Source of the DNA: Amaranthus tricolor
Lineage: Eukaryota > Streptophyta > Magnoliopsida > Caryophyllales > Amaranthaceae
Length of the DNA stretch: 64,000 bases
Assembly (NCBI RefSeq): GCF_026212465.1
Contig: NC_080063.1
Span: 1,118,501 to 1,182,500 of the forward strand
Reading direction: 5' to 3'
In this document: positions 39,101 through 55,600 of the stretch, piece by piece
Layout of the letters: every line of letters begins with the position of its first letter
Numbering within the stretch: position 1 is the first letter of the stretch
Notes under the pieces: generated by a model
The model's input: the letters and a program-made list of their open reading frames with translations, nothing else
Databases searched by the model: none
What the model was told of the DNA's origin: nothing
Translations under genes and position numbers: made by a program

Positions 39101-40619
39101 AATGATTAATAATCGATCAAGAATGAACGATGAAGAATGAACAAGAATCGTTGATCAATAATGAATGAATGATGAAGAATGAACAAGGATGAATGATCAA
39201 TGGAGAATGAACGATGAAGAATGAACAAGTTTCAATGATCATTAAAGAATGAACGATGAAGAATGAACAAGGATTAATGATCAATGAAAAATGAACGATG
39301 AAGAATGAACAAGGATCAGTGATCAATGAAGAATGAACGATGAAGAATGAACAAGGATCAATGATCAATGAAGAATGAACGATGAAGAATGAACAAGGAT
39401 CAATGATCAATGAAGAATGAACGATGAAGAATGAACAAGGATCAACGATCAATGAAGAATGAACGATGAAGAATGAACAAGGATGAATGATCAATGAAGA
39501 ATGAACGATGAAGAATGAACAAGGATCAATGATCAATGAAGAATGAACGATGAAGAATGAACAAGGATCAATGATCAATGAAGAATGAACGATGAAGAAT
39601 GAACAAGGATCAATGATCAATGAAGAATGAACGATGAAGAATGAACAAGGATCAATGATCAATGAAGAATGAACGATGAAGAATAAACAAGGATCAATGA
39701 TCAAGGAAGAATGAACGATGAAGAATGAACAATGATACATAATCAATCAAGAATGAACGATGAAGAATGAACAAGGATCATTGATCAATAATGAATATAT
39801 GATGAAGAATTAACAAGGATCAATGATCAATGAAGAATGAACGATGTAGAATGAACAAGGATCAATGATCAAGGAAGAATGAACGATGAAGAATGAACAA
39901 TGATTAATAATCAATCAAGAATGAACGATGAAGAATGAACAAGGATCATTGATCAATAATGAATGAATGATGAAGAATGAACAAGGATGAATGATCAATG
40001 GAGAATGAACGCTGAAGAATGAACAAGTTTCAATGATCATTAAAGAATGAACGATGAAGAATGAACAAGGATTAATGATCAATGAAAAATGAACGATGAA
40101 GAATGAACAAGGATCAGTGATCAATGAAGAATGAACGATGAAGAATGAACAAGGATCAATGATCATTGAAGAATGAACGATGAAGAATGAACAAGGATCA
40201 ATGATCAATGAAGAATGAACGATGAAAAAAGAACAAGGAGCATTGATCAATAATGAATCAACGATGAAGAATGAACAAGGATCAATGATCAATGAAGAAT
40301 GAACGATGAAGATTGAACAAGGATCAATGATCAATGAAGAATGAACGATGAAGAATGAAGAATGAACAAGGATCAATGATCAATGAAGAATGAACGATGA
40401 AGAATGAACAAGGATCAACGATCAATGAAGAATGAACGATGAAGAATGAATAAGGATCAATGATCAATGAAGAATGAACGATGAAGAAAGAACAAGGAGC
40501 ATTGATCAATAATGAATCAACGATGAAGAATGAACAAGGATCAATGATCAATGAAGAATGAACGATGAAGAATGAACAAGGATCAATGATCAAGGAAGAA
40601 TGAACGAGGAAGAATGAAC
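39101..40619. repeat. Short HOR units linking two HOR domains
   Basis: Boundary monomers at 39101, 39899 and 40620 give units of 798 and 721 bp (114 and 103 heptamers). The first shares variants with the preceding 2.4-kb units, the second with the 721-bp module of the following long/short array. The stretch is a transition between HOR domains. Confidence 0.7.
40350..40363. repeat. Single-heptamer expansion (49-bp unit)
   Basis: GAAGAATGAAGAAT: the GAAGAAT heptamer is doubled, making a 49-bp unit. It recurs at matching places in later HOR copies, for example near 43679, 45940 and 48201. Confidence 0.85.
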
Positions 40620-43600
40620 AATGATTAATAATCAATCAAGAATGAACGATGAAAAATGAACAAGGATCATTGATCAATAATGAATGAATGATGAAGAACG
40701 AACAAGGATCAATGATCAATGAAGAATGAACGATGAAGAATCAACAAGTTTCAATGATCATTAAAGAATGAACGATGAAGAATGAACAAGGATTAATGAT
40801 CAATGATGAATGAACAATGAAGAATGAACAAGGATAATTGATCAATGTCAAATGAACGATGAAGAATGAACAAGGATCAATGATCATTGAAGAATGAACG
40901 ATGAAGAATGAACAAGGATCAATGATTAATGAACAATGAATGATGAAGAATGAACAAGGATCAATGATAAATGAAGAATGAACGATGAAGAATGAACAAG
41001 AATCAATACTCATTGAAGAATGAACGATGAAGAATGAACAAGGATCAATGATCAATGAAGAATGAACAAGGATCAATGATCAATGAAGAATGAACGATGA
41101 AGAATTAACAAGGATTAAAGATCAATAAAGAATGAACGATGAAGAATGAACAAGGATCAATGATCATTGAAGAATGAACGATGAAGAATGAACAAGGATC
41201 AATAATCAATGAAGAATGAACAAGGATCAATGATCATTGAAGAATGAACGATGAAGAATGAACAAGGATCAATGATCAATGAATAATGAACGATGAAGAA
41301 TGAACAAGGATCAATGATCAATGAAGAATGAACGATGAATAATGAAAAGGGATCAATGATCAATGAAGAATGAACGATGAAGAATGAACAAGGATCAATG
41401 ATCAATGAAGAATGAATGATGAATAACGAACAAGGATTAATAATCATTGAAGAATGAACGATGAAGAATGAACAAGGATCAATGATCAATGAAGAATGAA
41501 CGATGAAGAATGAACAAGGATCAACGATCAATGAAGAATGAACGATGAAGAATGAACAAGGATCAATGATCAATGAAGAATGAATGATGAATAATGAACA
41601 AGGATCAATGATCAATGAAGAATGAACGATGAAGAATGAACGATGAAGAATGAACAAGGATCAATGATCAAGGAAGAATGAACGATGAAGAATGAACAAT
41701 GATTAATAATCAATCAAGAATCAACGATGAAGAATGAACAAGGATCATTGATCAATAATGAATGAATGATGAAGAACGAACAAGGATCAATAATCAATGA
41801 AGAATGAACGATGAAGAATGAACAAGTTTCAATGATCATTAAAGAATGAACGATGAAGAATGAACAAGGATTAATGATCAATGAAGAATGAACGATGAAG
41901 AATGAACAAGGATAATTGATCAATGAACAATGAACGATGAAGAATGAATAAGGATCAATGATCATTGAAGAATGAACGATGAAGAATGAACAAGGATCAA
42001 TGATTAATGAACAATGAACGATGAAGAATGAACAAGGATCAATGATAAATGAAGAATGAACGATGAAGAATGAACAAGCATCAATGATTAATGAACAATG
42101 AACGATGAAGAAAGAACAAGGATCAATGACACATGAAGAATGAACGATGAAGAATGAAAAAGAATCAATGCTCATTGAAGAATGAACGATGAAGAATGAA
42201 CAAGGATCATTGATCAATAATGAATGAATGATGAAGAACGAACAAGGATCAATGATCAATGAAGAATGAACGATGAAGAATCAACAAGTTTCAATGATCA
42301 TTAAAGAATGAACGATGAAGAATGAACAAGGATTAATGATCAATGATGAATGAACAATGAAGAATGAACAAGGATAATTGATCAATGACAAATGAACGAT
42401 GAAGAATGAACAAGGATCAATGATCATTGAAGAATGAACGATGAAGAATGAACAAGGATCAATGATTATTGAACAATGAATGATGAAGAATGAACAAGGA
42501 TCAATGATAAATGAAGAATGAACGATGAAGAATGAACAAGAATCAATACTCATTGAAGAATGAACGATGAAGAATGAACAAGGATCAATGATCAATGAAG
42601 AATGAACAAGGATCAATGATCAATGAAGAATGAACGATGAAGAATTAACAAGGATTAAAGATCAATAAAGAATGAACGATGAAGAATGAACAAGGATCAA
42701 TGATCATTGAAGAATGAACGATGAAGAATGAACAAGGATCAATAATCAATGAATAATGAACAAGGATCAATGATCATTGAAGAATGAACGATGAAGAATG
42801 AACAAGGATCAATGATCAATGAATAATGAACGATGAAGAATGAACAAGGATCAATGATCAATGAAGAATGAACGATGAATAATGAAAAGGGATCAATGAT
42901 CAATGAAGAATGAACGATGAAGAATGAACAAGGATCAATGATCAATGAAGAATGAATGATGAATAACGAACAAGGATCAATGATCATTGAAGAATGAACG
43001 ATGAAGAATGAACAAGGATCAATGATCAATGAAGAATGAACGATGAAGAATGAACAAGGATCTACGATCAATGAAGAATGAACGATGAAGAATGAACAAG
43101 GATCAATGATCAATGAAGAATGAATGATGAATAATGTACAAGGATCAATGATCAATGAAGAATGAACGATGAAGAATGAACAAGGATCAATGATCAAGGA
43201 AGAATGAACGATGAAGAATGAACAATGATTAATAATCAATCAAGAATGAACGATGAAGAATGAACAAGGATCATTGATCAATAATGAATGAATGATGAAG
43301 AATGAACAAGGATGAATGATCAATGGAGAATGAACGATGAAGAATGAACAAGTTTCAATGATCATTAAAGAATCAACGATGAAGAATGAACAAGGATTAA
43401 TGATCAATGAAAAATGAACGATGAAGAATGAACAAGGATCAGTGATCAATGAAGAATGAACGATGAAGAATGAACAAGGATCAATGATCATTGAAGAATG
43501 AACGATGAAGAATGAACAAGGATCAATGATCAATGAAGAATGAACGATGAAAAAAGAACAAGGAGCATTGATCAATAATGAATCAACGATGAAGAATGAA

Positions 43601-46600
43601 CAAGGATCAATGATCAATGAAGAATGAACGATGAAGATTGAACAAGGATCAATGATCAATGAAGAATGAACGATGAAGAATGAAGAATGAACAAGGATCA
43701 ATGATCAATGAAGAATGAACGATGAAGAATGAACAAGGATCAACGATCAATGAAGAATGAACGATGAAGAATGAATAAGGATCAATGATCAATGAAGAAT
43801 GAACGATGAAGAAAGAACAAGGAGCATTGATCAATAATGAATCAACGATGAAGAATGAACAAGGATCAATGATCAATGAAGAATGAACGATGAAGAATGA
43901 ACAAGGATCAATGATCAAGGAAGAATGAACGAGGAAGAATGAACAATGATTAATAATCAATCAAGAATGAACGATTAAAAATGAACAAGGATCATTGATC
44001 AATAATGAATGAATGATGAAGAACGAACAAGGATCAATGATCAATGAAGAATGAACGATGAAGAATCAACAAGTTTCAATGATCATTAAAGAATGAACGA
44101 TGAAGAATGAACAAGGATTAATGATCAATGATGAATGAACAATGAAGAATGAACAAGGATAATTGATCAATGTCAAATGAACGATGAAGAATGAACAAGG
44201 ATCAATGATCATTGAAGAATGAACGATGAAGAATGAACAAGGATCAATGATTAATGAACAATGAATGATGAAGAATGAACAAGGATCAATGATAAATGAA
44301 GAATGAACGATGAAGAATGAACAAGAATCAATACTTATTGAAGAATGAACGATGAAGAATGAACAAGGATCAATGATCAATGAAGAATGAACAAGGATCA
44401 ATGATCAATGAAGAATGAACGATGAAGAATTAACAAGGATTAAAGATCAATAAAGAATGAACGATGAAGAATGAACAAGGATCAATGATCATTGAAGAAT
44501 GAACGATGAAGAATGAACAAGGATCAATAATCAATGAAGAATGAACAAGGATCAATGATCATTGAAGAATGAACGATGAAGAATGAACAAGGATCAATGA
44601 TCAATGAATAATGAACGATGAAGAATGAACAAGGATCAATGATCAATGAAGAATGAACGATGAATAATGAAAAGGGATCAATGATCAATGAAGAATGAAC
44701 GATGAAGAATGAACAAGGATCAATGATCAATGAAGAATGAATGATGAATAACGAACAAGGATTAATAATCTTTGAAGAATGAACGATGAAGAATGAACAA
44801 GGATCAATGATCAATGAAGAATGAACGATGAAGAATGAACAAGGATCAACGATCAATGAAGAATGAACGATGAAGAATGAACAAGGATCAATGATCAATG
44901 AAGAATGAATGATGAATAATGAACAAGGATCAATGATCAATGAAGAATGAACGATGAAGAATGAACGATGAAGAATGAACAAGGATCAATGATCAAGGAA
45001 GAATGAACGATGAAGAATGAACAATGATTAATAATCAATCAAGAATCAACGATGAAGAATGAACAAGGATCATTGATCAATAATGAATGAATGATGAAGA
45101 ACGAACAAGGATCAATGATCAATGAAGAATGAACGATGAAGAATGAACAAGTTTCAATGATCATTAAAGAATGAACGATGAAGAATGAACAAGGATTAAT
45201 GATCAATGAAGAATGAACGATGAAGAATGAACAAGGATAATTGATCAATGAACAATGAACGATGAAGAATGAATAAGGATCAATGATCATTGAAGAATGA
45301 ACGATGAAGAATGAACAAGGATCAATGATTAATGAACAATGAACGATGAAGAATGAACAAGGATCAATGATAAATGAAGAATGAACGATGAAGAATGAAC
45401 AAGCATCAATGATTAATGAACAATGAACGATGAAGAAAGAACAAGGATCAATGACACATGAAGAATGAACGATGAAGAATGAAAAAGAATCAATGCTCAT
45501 TGAAGAATGAACGATGAAGAATGAACAAGGATCATTGATCAATAATGAATGAATGATGAAGAACGAACAAGGATCAATGATCAATGAAGAATGAACGATG
45601 AAGAATCAACAAGTTTCAATGATCATTAAAGAATGAACGATGAAGAATGAACAAGGATTAATGATCAATGATGAATGAACAATGAAGAATGAACAAGGAT
45701 AATTGATCAATGACAAATGAACGATGAAGAATGAACAAGGATCAATGATCATTGAAGAATGAACGATGAAGAATGAACAAGGATCAATGATCAATGAAGA
45801 ATGAACGATGAAAAAAGAACAAGGAGCATTGATCAATAATGAATCAACGATGAAGAATGAACAAGGATCAATGATCAATGAAGAATGAACGATGAAGATT
45901 GAACAAGGATCAATGATCAATGAAGAATGAACGATGAAGAATGAAGAATGAACAAGGATCAATGATCAATGAAGAATGAACGATGAAGAATGAACAAGGA
46001 TCAACGATCAATGAAGAATGAACGATGAAGAATGAATAAGGATCAATGATAAATGAAGAATGAACGATGAAGAAAGAACAAGGAGCATTGATCAATAATG
46101 AATCAACGATGAAGAATGAACAAGGATCAATGATCAATGAAGAATGAATGATGAAGAATGAACAAGGATCAATGATCAAGGAAGAATGAACGAGGAAGAA
46201 TGAACAATGATTAATAATCAATCAAGAATGAACGATGAAAAATGAACAAGGATCATTGATCAATAATGAATGAATGATGAAGAACGAACAAGGATCAATG
46301 ATCAATGAAGAATGAACGATGAAGAATCAACAAGTTTCAATGATCATTAAAGAATGAACGATGAAGAATGAACAAGGATTAATGATCAATGATGAATGAA
46401 CAATGAAGAATGAACAAGGATAATTGATCAATGTCAAATGAACGATGAAGAATGAACAAGGATCAATGATCATTGAAGAATGAACGATGAAGAATGAACA
46501 AGGATCAATGATTAATGAACAATGAATGATGAAGAATGAACAAGGATCAATGATAAATGAAGAATGAACGATGAAGAATGAACAAGAATCAATACTTATT

Positions 46601-49600
46601 GAAGAATGAACGATGAAGAATGAACAAGGATCAATGATCAATGAAGAATGAACAAGGATCAATGATCAATGAAGAATGAACGATGAAGAATTAACAAGGA
46701 TTAAAGATCAATAAAGAATGAACGATGAAGAATGAACAAGGATCAATGATCATTGAAGAATGAATGATGAAGAATGAACAAGGATCAATAATCAATGAAG
46801 AATGAACAAGGATCAATGATCATTGAAGAATGAACGATGAAGAATGAACAAGGATCAATGATCAATGAATAATGAACGATGAAGAATGAACAAGGATCAA
46901 TGATCAATGAAGAATGAACGATGAATAATGAAAAGGGATCAATGATCAATGAAGAATGAACGATGAAGAATGAACAAGGATCAATGATGAATGAAGAATG
47001 AATGATGAATAACGAACAAGGATTAATAATCTTTGAAGAATGAACGATGAAGAATGAACAAGGATCAATGATCAATGAAGAATGAACGATGAAGAATGAA
47101 CAAGGATCAACGATCAATGAAGAATGAACGATGAAGAATGAACAAGGATCAATGATCAATGAAGAATGAATGATGAATAATGAACAAGGATCAATGATCA
47201 ATGAAGAATGAACGATGAAGAATGAACGATGAAGAATGAACAAGGATCAATGATCAAGGAAGAATGAACGATGAAGAATGAACAATGATTAATAATCAAT
47301 CAAGAATCAACGATGAAGAATGAACAAGGATCATTGATCAATAATGAATGAATGATGAAGAACGAACAAGGATCAATGATCAATGAAGAATGAACGATGA
47401 AGAATGAACAAGTTTCAATGATCATTAAAGAATGAACGATGAAGAATGAACAAGGATTAATGATCAATGAAGAATGAACGATGAAGAATGAACAAGGATA
47501 ATTGATCAATGAACAATGAACGATGAAGAATGAATAAGGATCAATGATCATTGAAGAATGAACGATGAAGAATGAACAAGGATCAATGATTAATGAACAA
47601 TGAACGATGAAGAATGAACAAGGATCAATGATAAATGAAGAATGAACGATGAAGAATGAACAAGCATCAATGATTAATGAACAATGAACGATGAAGAAAG
47701 AACAAGGATCAATGACACATGAAGAATGAACGATGAAGAATGAAAAAGAATCAATGCTCATTGAAGAATGAACGATGAAGAATGAACAAGGATCATTGAT
47801 CAATAATGAATGAATGATGAAGAACGAACAAGGATCAATGATCAATGAAGAATGAACGATGAAGAATCAACAAGTTTCAATGATCATTAAAGAATGAACG
47901 ATGAAGAATGAACAAGGATTAATGATCAATGAAAAATGAACGATGAAGAATGAACAAGGATCAGTGATCAATGAAGAATGAACGATGAAGAATGAACAAG
48001 GATCAATGATCATTGAAGAATTAACGATGAAGAATGAACAAGGATCAATGATCAATGAAGAATGAACGATGAAAAAAGAACAAGGAGCATTGATCAATAA
48101 TGAATCAACGATGAAGAATGAACAAGGATCAATGATCAATGAAGAATGAACGATGAAGATTGAACAAGGATCAATGATCAATGAAGAATGAACGATGAAG
48201 AATGAAGAATGAACAAGGATCAATGATCAATGAAGAATGAACGATGAAGAATGAACAAGGATCAACGATCAATGAAGAATGAACGATGAAGAATGAATAA
48301 GGATCAATGATCAATGAAGAATGAACGATGAAGAAAGAACAAGGAGCATTGATCAATAATGAATCAACGATGAAGAATGAACAAGGATCAATGATCAATG
48401 AAGAATGAACGATGAAGAATGAACAAGGATCAATGATCAAGGAAGAATGAACGAGGAAGAATGAACAATGATTAATAATCAATCAAGAATGAACGATGAA
48501 AAATGAACAAGGATCATTGATCAATAATGAATGAATGATGAAGAACGAACAAGGATCAATGATCAATGAAGAATGAACGATGAAGAATCAACAAGTTTCA
48601 ATGATCATTAAAGAATGAACGATGAAGAATGAACAAGGATTAATGATCAATGATGAATGAACAATGAAGAATGAACAAGGATAATTGATCAATGTCAAAT
48701 GAACGATGAAGAATGAACAAGGATCAATGATCATTGAAGAATGAACGATGAAGAATGAACAAGGATCAATGATTAATGAACAATGAATGATGAAGAATGA
48801 ACAAGGATCAATGATAAATGAAGAATGAACGATGAAGAATGAACAAGAATCAATACTCATTGAAGAATGAACGATGAAGAATGAACAAGGATCAATGATC
48901 AATGAAGAATGAACAAGGATCAATGATCAATGAAGAATGAACGATGAAGAATTAACAAGGATTAAAGATCAATAAAGAATGAACGATGAAGAATGAACAA
49001 GGATCAATGATCATTGAAGAATGAACGATGAAGAATGAACAAGGATCAATAATCAATGAAGAATGAACAAGGATCAATGATCATTGAAGAATGAACAATG
49101 AAGAATGAACAAGGATCAATGATCAATGAATAATGAACGATGAAGAATGAACAAGGATCAATGATCAATGAAGAATGAACGATGAATAATGAAAAGGGAT
49201 CAATGATCAATGAAGAATGAACGATGAAGAATGAACAAGGATCAATGATCAATGAAGAATGAATGATGAATAACGAACAAGGATTAATAATCATTGAAGA
49301 ATGAACGATGAAGAATGAACAAGGATCAATGATCAATGAAGAATGAACGATGAAGAATGAACAAGGATCAACGATCAAAGAAGAATGAACGATGAAGAAT
49401 GAACAAGGATCAATGATCAATGAAGAATGAATGATGAATAATGAACAAGGATCAATGATCAATGAAGAATGAACGATGAAGAATGAACGATGAAGAATGA
49501 ACAAGGATCAATGATCAAGGAAGAATGAACGATGAAGAATGAACAATGATTAATAATCAATCAAGAATCAACGATGAAGAATGAACAAGGATCATTGATC

Positions 49601-52600
49601 AATAATGAATGAATGATGAAGAACGAACAAGGATCAATAATCAATGAAGAATGAACGATGAAGAATGAACAAGTTTCAATGATCATTAAAGAATGAACGA
49701 TGAAGAATGAACAAGGATTAATGATCAATGAAGAATGAACGATGAAGAATGAACAAGGATAATTGATCAATGAACAATGAACGATGAAGAATGAATAAGG
49801 ATCAATGATCATTGAAGAATGAACGATGAAGAATGAACAAGGATCAATGATTAATGAACAATGAACGATGAAGAATGAACAAGGATCAATGATAAATGAA
49901 GAATGAACGATGAAGAATGAACAAGCATCAATGATTAATGAACAATGAACGATGAAGAAAGAACAAGGATCAATGACACATGAAGAATGAACGATGAAGA
50001 ATGAAAAAGAATCAATGCTCATTGAAGAATGAACGATGAAGAATGAACAAGGATCATCGATCAATAATGAATGAATGATGAAGAACGAACAAGGATCAAT
50101 GATCAATGAAGAATGAACGATGAAGAATCAACAAGTTTCAATGATCATTAAAGAATGAACGATGAAGAATGAACAAGGATTAATGATCAATGATGAATGA
50201 ACAATGAAGAATGAACAAGGATAATTGATCAATGACAAATGAACGATGAAGAATGAACAAGGATCAATGATCATTGAAGAATGAACGATGAAGAATGAAC
50301 AAGGATCAATGATTAATGAACAATGAATGATGAAGAATGAACAAGGATCAATGATAAATGAAGAATGAACGATGAAGAATGAACAAGAATCAATACTCAT
50401 TGAAGAATGAACGATGAAGAATGAACAAGGATCAATGATCAATGAAGAATGAACAAGGATCAATGATCAATGAAGAATGAACGATGAAGAATTAACAAGG
50501 ATTAAAGATCAATAAAGAATGAACGATGAAGAATGAACAAGGATCAATGATCATTGAAGAATGAACGATGAAGAATGAACAAGGATCAATAATCAATGAA
50601 TAATGAACAAGGATCAATGATCATTGAAGAATGAACGATGAAGAATGAACAAGGATCAATGATCAATGAATAATGAACGATGAAGAATGAACAAGGATCA
50701 ATGATCAATGAAGAATGAACGATGAATAATGAAAAGGGATCAATGATCAATGAAGAATGAACGATGAAGAATGAACAAGGATCAATGATCAATGAAGAAT
50801 GAATGATGAATAACGAACAAGGATCAATGATCATTGAAGAATGAACGATGAAGAATGAACAAGGATCAATGATCAATGAAGAATGAACGATGAAGAATGA
50901 ACAAGGATCTACGATCAATGAAGAATGAACGATGAAGAATGAACAAGGATCAATGATCAATGAAGAATGAATGATGAATAATGAACAAGGATCAATGATC
51001 AATGAAGAATGAACGATGAAGAATGAACAAGGATCAATGATCAAGGAAGAATGAACGATGAAGAATGAACAATGATTAATAATCAATCAAGAATGAACGA
51101 TGAAGAATGAACAAGGATCATTGATCAATAATGAATGAATGATGAAGAATGAACAAGGATGAATGATCAATGGAGAATGAACGATGAAGAATGAACAAGT
51201 TTCAATGATCATTAAAGAATCAACGATGAAGAATGAACAAGGATTAATGATCAATGAAAAATGAACGATGAAGAATGAACAAGGATCAGTGATCAATGAA
51301 GAATGAACGATGAAGAATGAACAAGGATCAATGATCATTGAAGAATGAACGATGAAGAATGAACAAGGATCAATGATCAATGAAGAATGAACGATGAAAA
51401 AAGAACAAGGAGCATTGATCAATAATGAATCAACGATGAAGAATGAACAAGGATCAATGATCAATGAAGAATGAACGATGAAGATTGAACAAGGATCAAT
51501 GATCAATGAAGAATGAACGATGAAGAATGAAGAATGAACAAGGATCAATGATCAATGAAGAATGAACGATGAAGAATGAACAAGGATCAACGATCAATGA
51601 AGAATGAACGATGAAGAATGAATAAGGATCAATGATCAATGAAGAATGAACGATGAAGAAAGAACAAGGAGCATTGATCAATAATGAATCAACGATGAAG
51701 AATGAACAAGGATCAATGATCAATGAAGAATGAACGATGAAGAATGAACAAGGATCAATGATCAAGGAAGAATGAACGAGGAAGAATGAACAATGATTAA
51801 TAATCAATCAAGAATGAACGATGAAAAATGAACAAGGATCATTGATCAATAATGAATGAATGATGAAGAACGAACAAGGATCCATGATCAATGAAGAATG
51901 AACGATGAAGAATCAACAAGTTTCAATGATCATTAAAGAATGAACGATGAAGAATGAACAAGGATTAATGATCAATGATGAATGAACAATGAAGAATGAA
52001 CAAGGATAATTGATCAATGTCAAATGAACGATGAAGCATGAACAAGGATCAATGATCATTGAAGAATGAACGATGAAGAATGAACAAGGATCAATGATTA
52101 ATGAACAATGAATGATGAAGAATGAACAAGGATCAATGATAAATGAAGAATGAACGATGAAGAATGAACAAGAATCAATACTTATTGAAGAATGAACGAT
52201 GAAGAATGAACAAGGATCAATGATCAATGAAGAATGAACAAGGATCAATGATCAATGAAGAATGAACGATGAAGAATTAACAAGGATTAAAGATCAATAA
52301 AGAATGAACGATGAAGAATGAACAAGGATCAATGATCATTGAAGAATGAACGATGAAGAATGAACAAGGATCAATAATCAATGAAGAATGAACAAGGTTC
52401 AATGATCATTGAAGAATGAACGATGAAGAATGAACAAGGATCAATGATCAATGAATAATGAACGATGAAGAATGAACAAGGATCAATGATCAATGAAGAA
52501 TGAACGATGAATAATGAAAAGGGATCAATGATCAATGAAGAATGAACGATGAAGAATGAACAAGGATCAATGATCAATGAAGAATGAATGATGAATAACG

Positions 52601-55600
52601 AACAAGGATTAATAATCTTTGAAGAATGAACGATGAAGAATGAACAAGGATCAATGATCAATGAAGAATGAACGATGAAGAATGAACAAGGATCAACGAT
52701 CAATGAAGAATGAACGATGAAGAATGAACAAGGATCAATGATCAATGAAGAATGAATGATGAATAATGAACAAGGATCAATGATCAATGAAGAATGAACG
52801 ATGAAGAATGAACGATGAAGAATGAACAAGGATCAATGATCAAGGAAGAATGAACGATGAAGAATGAACAATGATTAATAATCAATCAAGAATCAACGAT
52901 GAAGAATGAACAAGGATCATTGATCAATAATGAATGAATGATGAAGAACGAACAAGGATCAATAATCAATGAAGAATGAACGATGAAGAATGAACAAGTT
53001 TCAATGATCATTAAAGAATGAACGATGAAGAATGAACAAGGATTAATGATCAATGAAGAATGAACGATGAAGAATGAACAAGGATAATTGATCAATGAAC
53101 AATGAACGATGAAGAATGAATAAGGATCAATGATCATTGAAGAATGAACGATGAAGAATGAACAAGGATCAATGATTAATGAACAATGAACGATGAAGAA
53201 TGAACAAGGATCAATGATAAATGAAGAATGAACGATGAAGAATGAACAAGCATCAATGATTAATGAACAATGAACGATGAAGAAAGAACAAGGATCAATG
53301 ACACATGAAGAATGAACGATGAAGAATGAAAAAGAATCAATGCTCATTGAAGAATGAACGATGAAGAATGAACAAGGATCATTGATCAATAATGAATGAA
53401 TGATGAAGAACGAACAAGGATCAATGATCAATGAAGAATGAACGATGAAGAATCAACAAGTTTCAATGATCATTAAAGAATGAACGATGAAGAATGAACA
53501 AGGATTAATGATCAATGATGAATGAACAATGAAGAATGAACAAGGATAATTGATCAATGACAAATGAACGATGAAGAATGAACAAGGATCAATGATCATT
53601 GAAGAATGAACGATGAAGAATGAACAAGGATCAATGATCAATGAAGAATGAACGATGAAAAAAGAACAAGGAGCATTGATCAATAATGAATCAACGATGA
53701 AGAATGAACAAGGATCAATGATCAATGAAGAATGAACGATGAAGATTGAACAAGGATCAATGATCAATGAAGAATGAACGATGAAGAATGAAGAATGAAC
53801 AAGGATCAATGATCAATGAAGAATGAACGATGAAGAATGAACAAGGATCAACGATCAATGAAGAATGAACGATGAAGAATGAATAAGGATCAATGATCAA
53901 TGAAGAATGAACGATGAAGAAAGAACAAGGAGCATTGATCAATAATGAATCAACGATGAAGAATGAACAAGGATCAATGATCAATGAAGAATGAACGATG
54001 AAGAATGAACAAGGATCAATGATCAAGGAAGAATGAACGAGGAAGAATGAACAATGATTAATAATCAATCAAGAATGAACGATGAAAAATGAACAAGGAT
54101 CATTGATCAATAATGAATGAATGATGAAGAACGAACAAGGATCAATGATCAATGAAGAATGAACGATGAAGAATCAACAAGTTTCAATGATCATTAAAGA
54201 ATGAACGATGAAGAATGAACAAGGATTAATGATCAATGATGAATGAACAATGAAGAATGAACAAGGATAATTGATCAATGTCAAATGAACGATGAAGAAT
54301 GAACAAGGATCAATGATCATTGAAGAATGAACGATGAAGAATGAACAAGGATCAATGATTAATGAACAATGAATGATGAAGAATGAACAAGGATCAATGA
54401 TAAATGAAGAATGAACGATGAAGAATGAACAAGAATCAATACTTATTGAAGAATGAACGATGAAGAATGAACAAGGATCAATGATCAATGAAGAATGAAC
54501 AAGGATCAATGATCAATGAAGAATGAACGATGAAGAATTAACAAGGATTAAAGATCAATAAAGAATGAACGATGAAGAATGAACAAGGATCAATGATCAT
54601 TGAAGAATGAACGATGAAGAATGAACAAGGATCAATAATCAATGAAGAATGAACAAGGATCAATGATCATTGAAGAATGAACGATGAAGAATGAACAAGG
54701 ATCAATGATCAATGAATAATGAACGATGAAGAATGAACAAGGATCAATGATCAATGAAGAATGAACGATGAATAATGAAAAGGGATCAATGATCAATGAA
54801 GAATGAACGATGAAGAATGAACAAGGATCAATGATCAATGAAGAATGAATGATGAATAACGAACAAGGATTAATAATCTTTGAAGAATGAACGATGAAGA
54901 ATGAACAAGGATCAATGATCAATGAAGAATGAACGATGAAGAATGAACAAGGATCAACGATCAATGAAGAATGAACGATGAAGAATGAACAAGGATCAAT
55001 GATCAATGAAGAATGAATGATGAATAATGAACAAGGATCAATGATCAATGAAGAATGAACGATGAAGAATGAACGATGAAGAATGAACAAGGATCAATGA
55101 TCAAGGAAGAATGAACGATGAAGAATGAACAATGATTAATAATCAATCAAGAATCAACGATGAAGAATGAACAAGGATCATTGATCAATAATGAATGAAT
55201 GATGAAGAACGAACAAGGATCAATGATCAATGAAGAATGAACGATGAAGAATGAACAAGTTTCAATGATCATTAAAGAATGAACGATGAAGAATGAACAA
55301 GGATTAATGATCAATGAAGAATGAACGATGAAGAATGAACAAGGATAATTGATCAATGAACAATGAACGATGAAGAATGAATAAGGATCAATGATCATTG
55401 AAGAATGAACGATGAAGAATGAACAAGGATCAATGATTAATGAACAATGAACGATGAAGAATGAACAAGGATCAATGATAAATGAAAAATGAACGATGAA
55501 GAATGAACAAGCATCAATGATTAATGAACAATGAACGATGAAGAAAGAACAAGGATCAATGACACATGAACAATGAACGATGAAGAATGAAAAAGAATCA

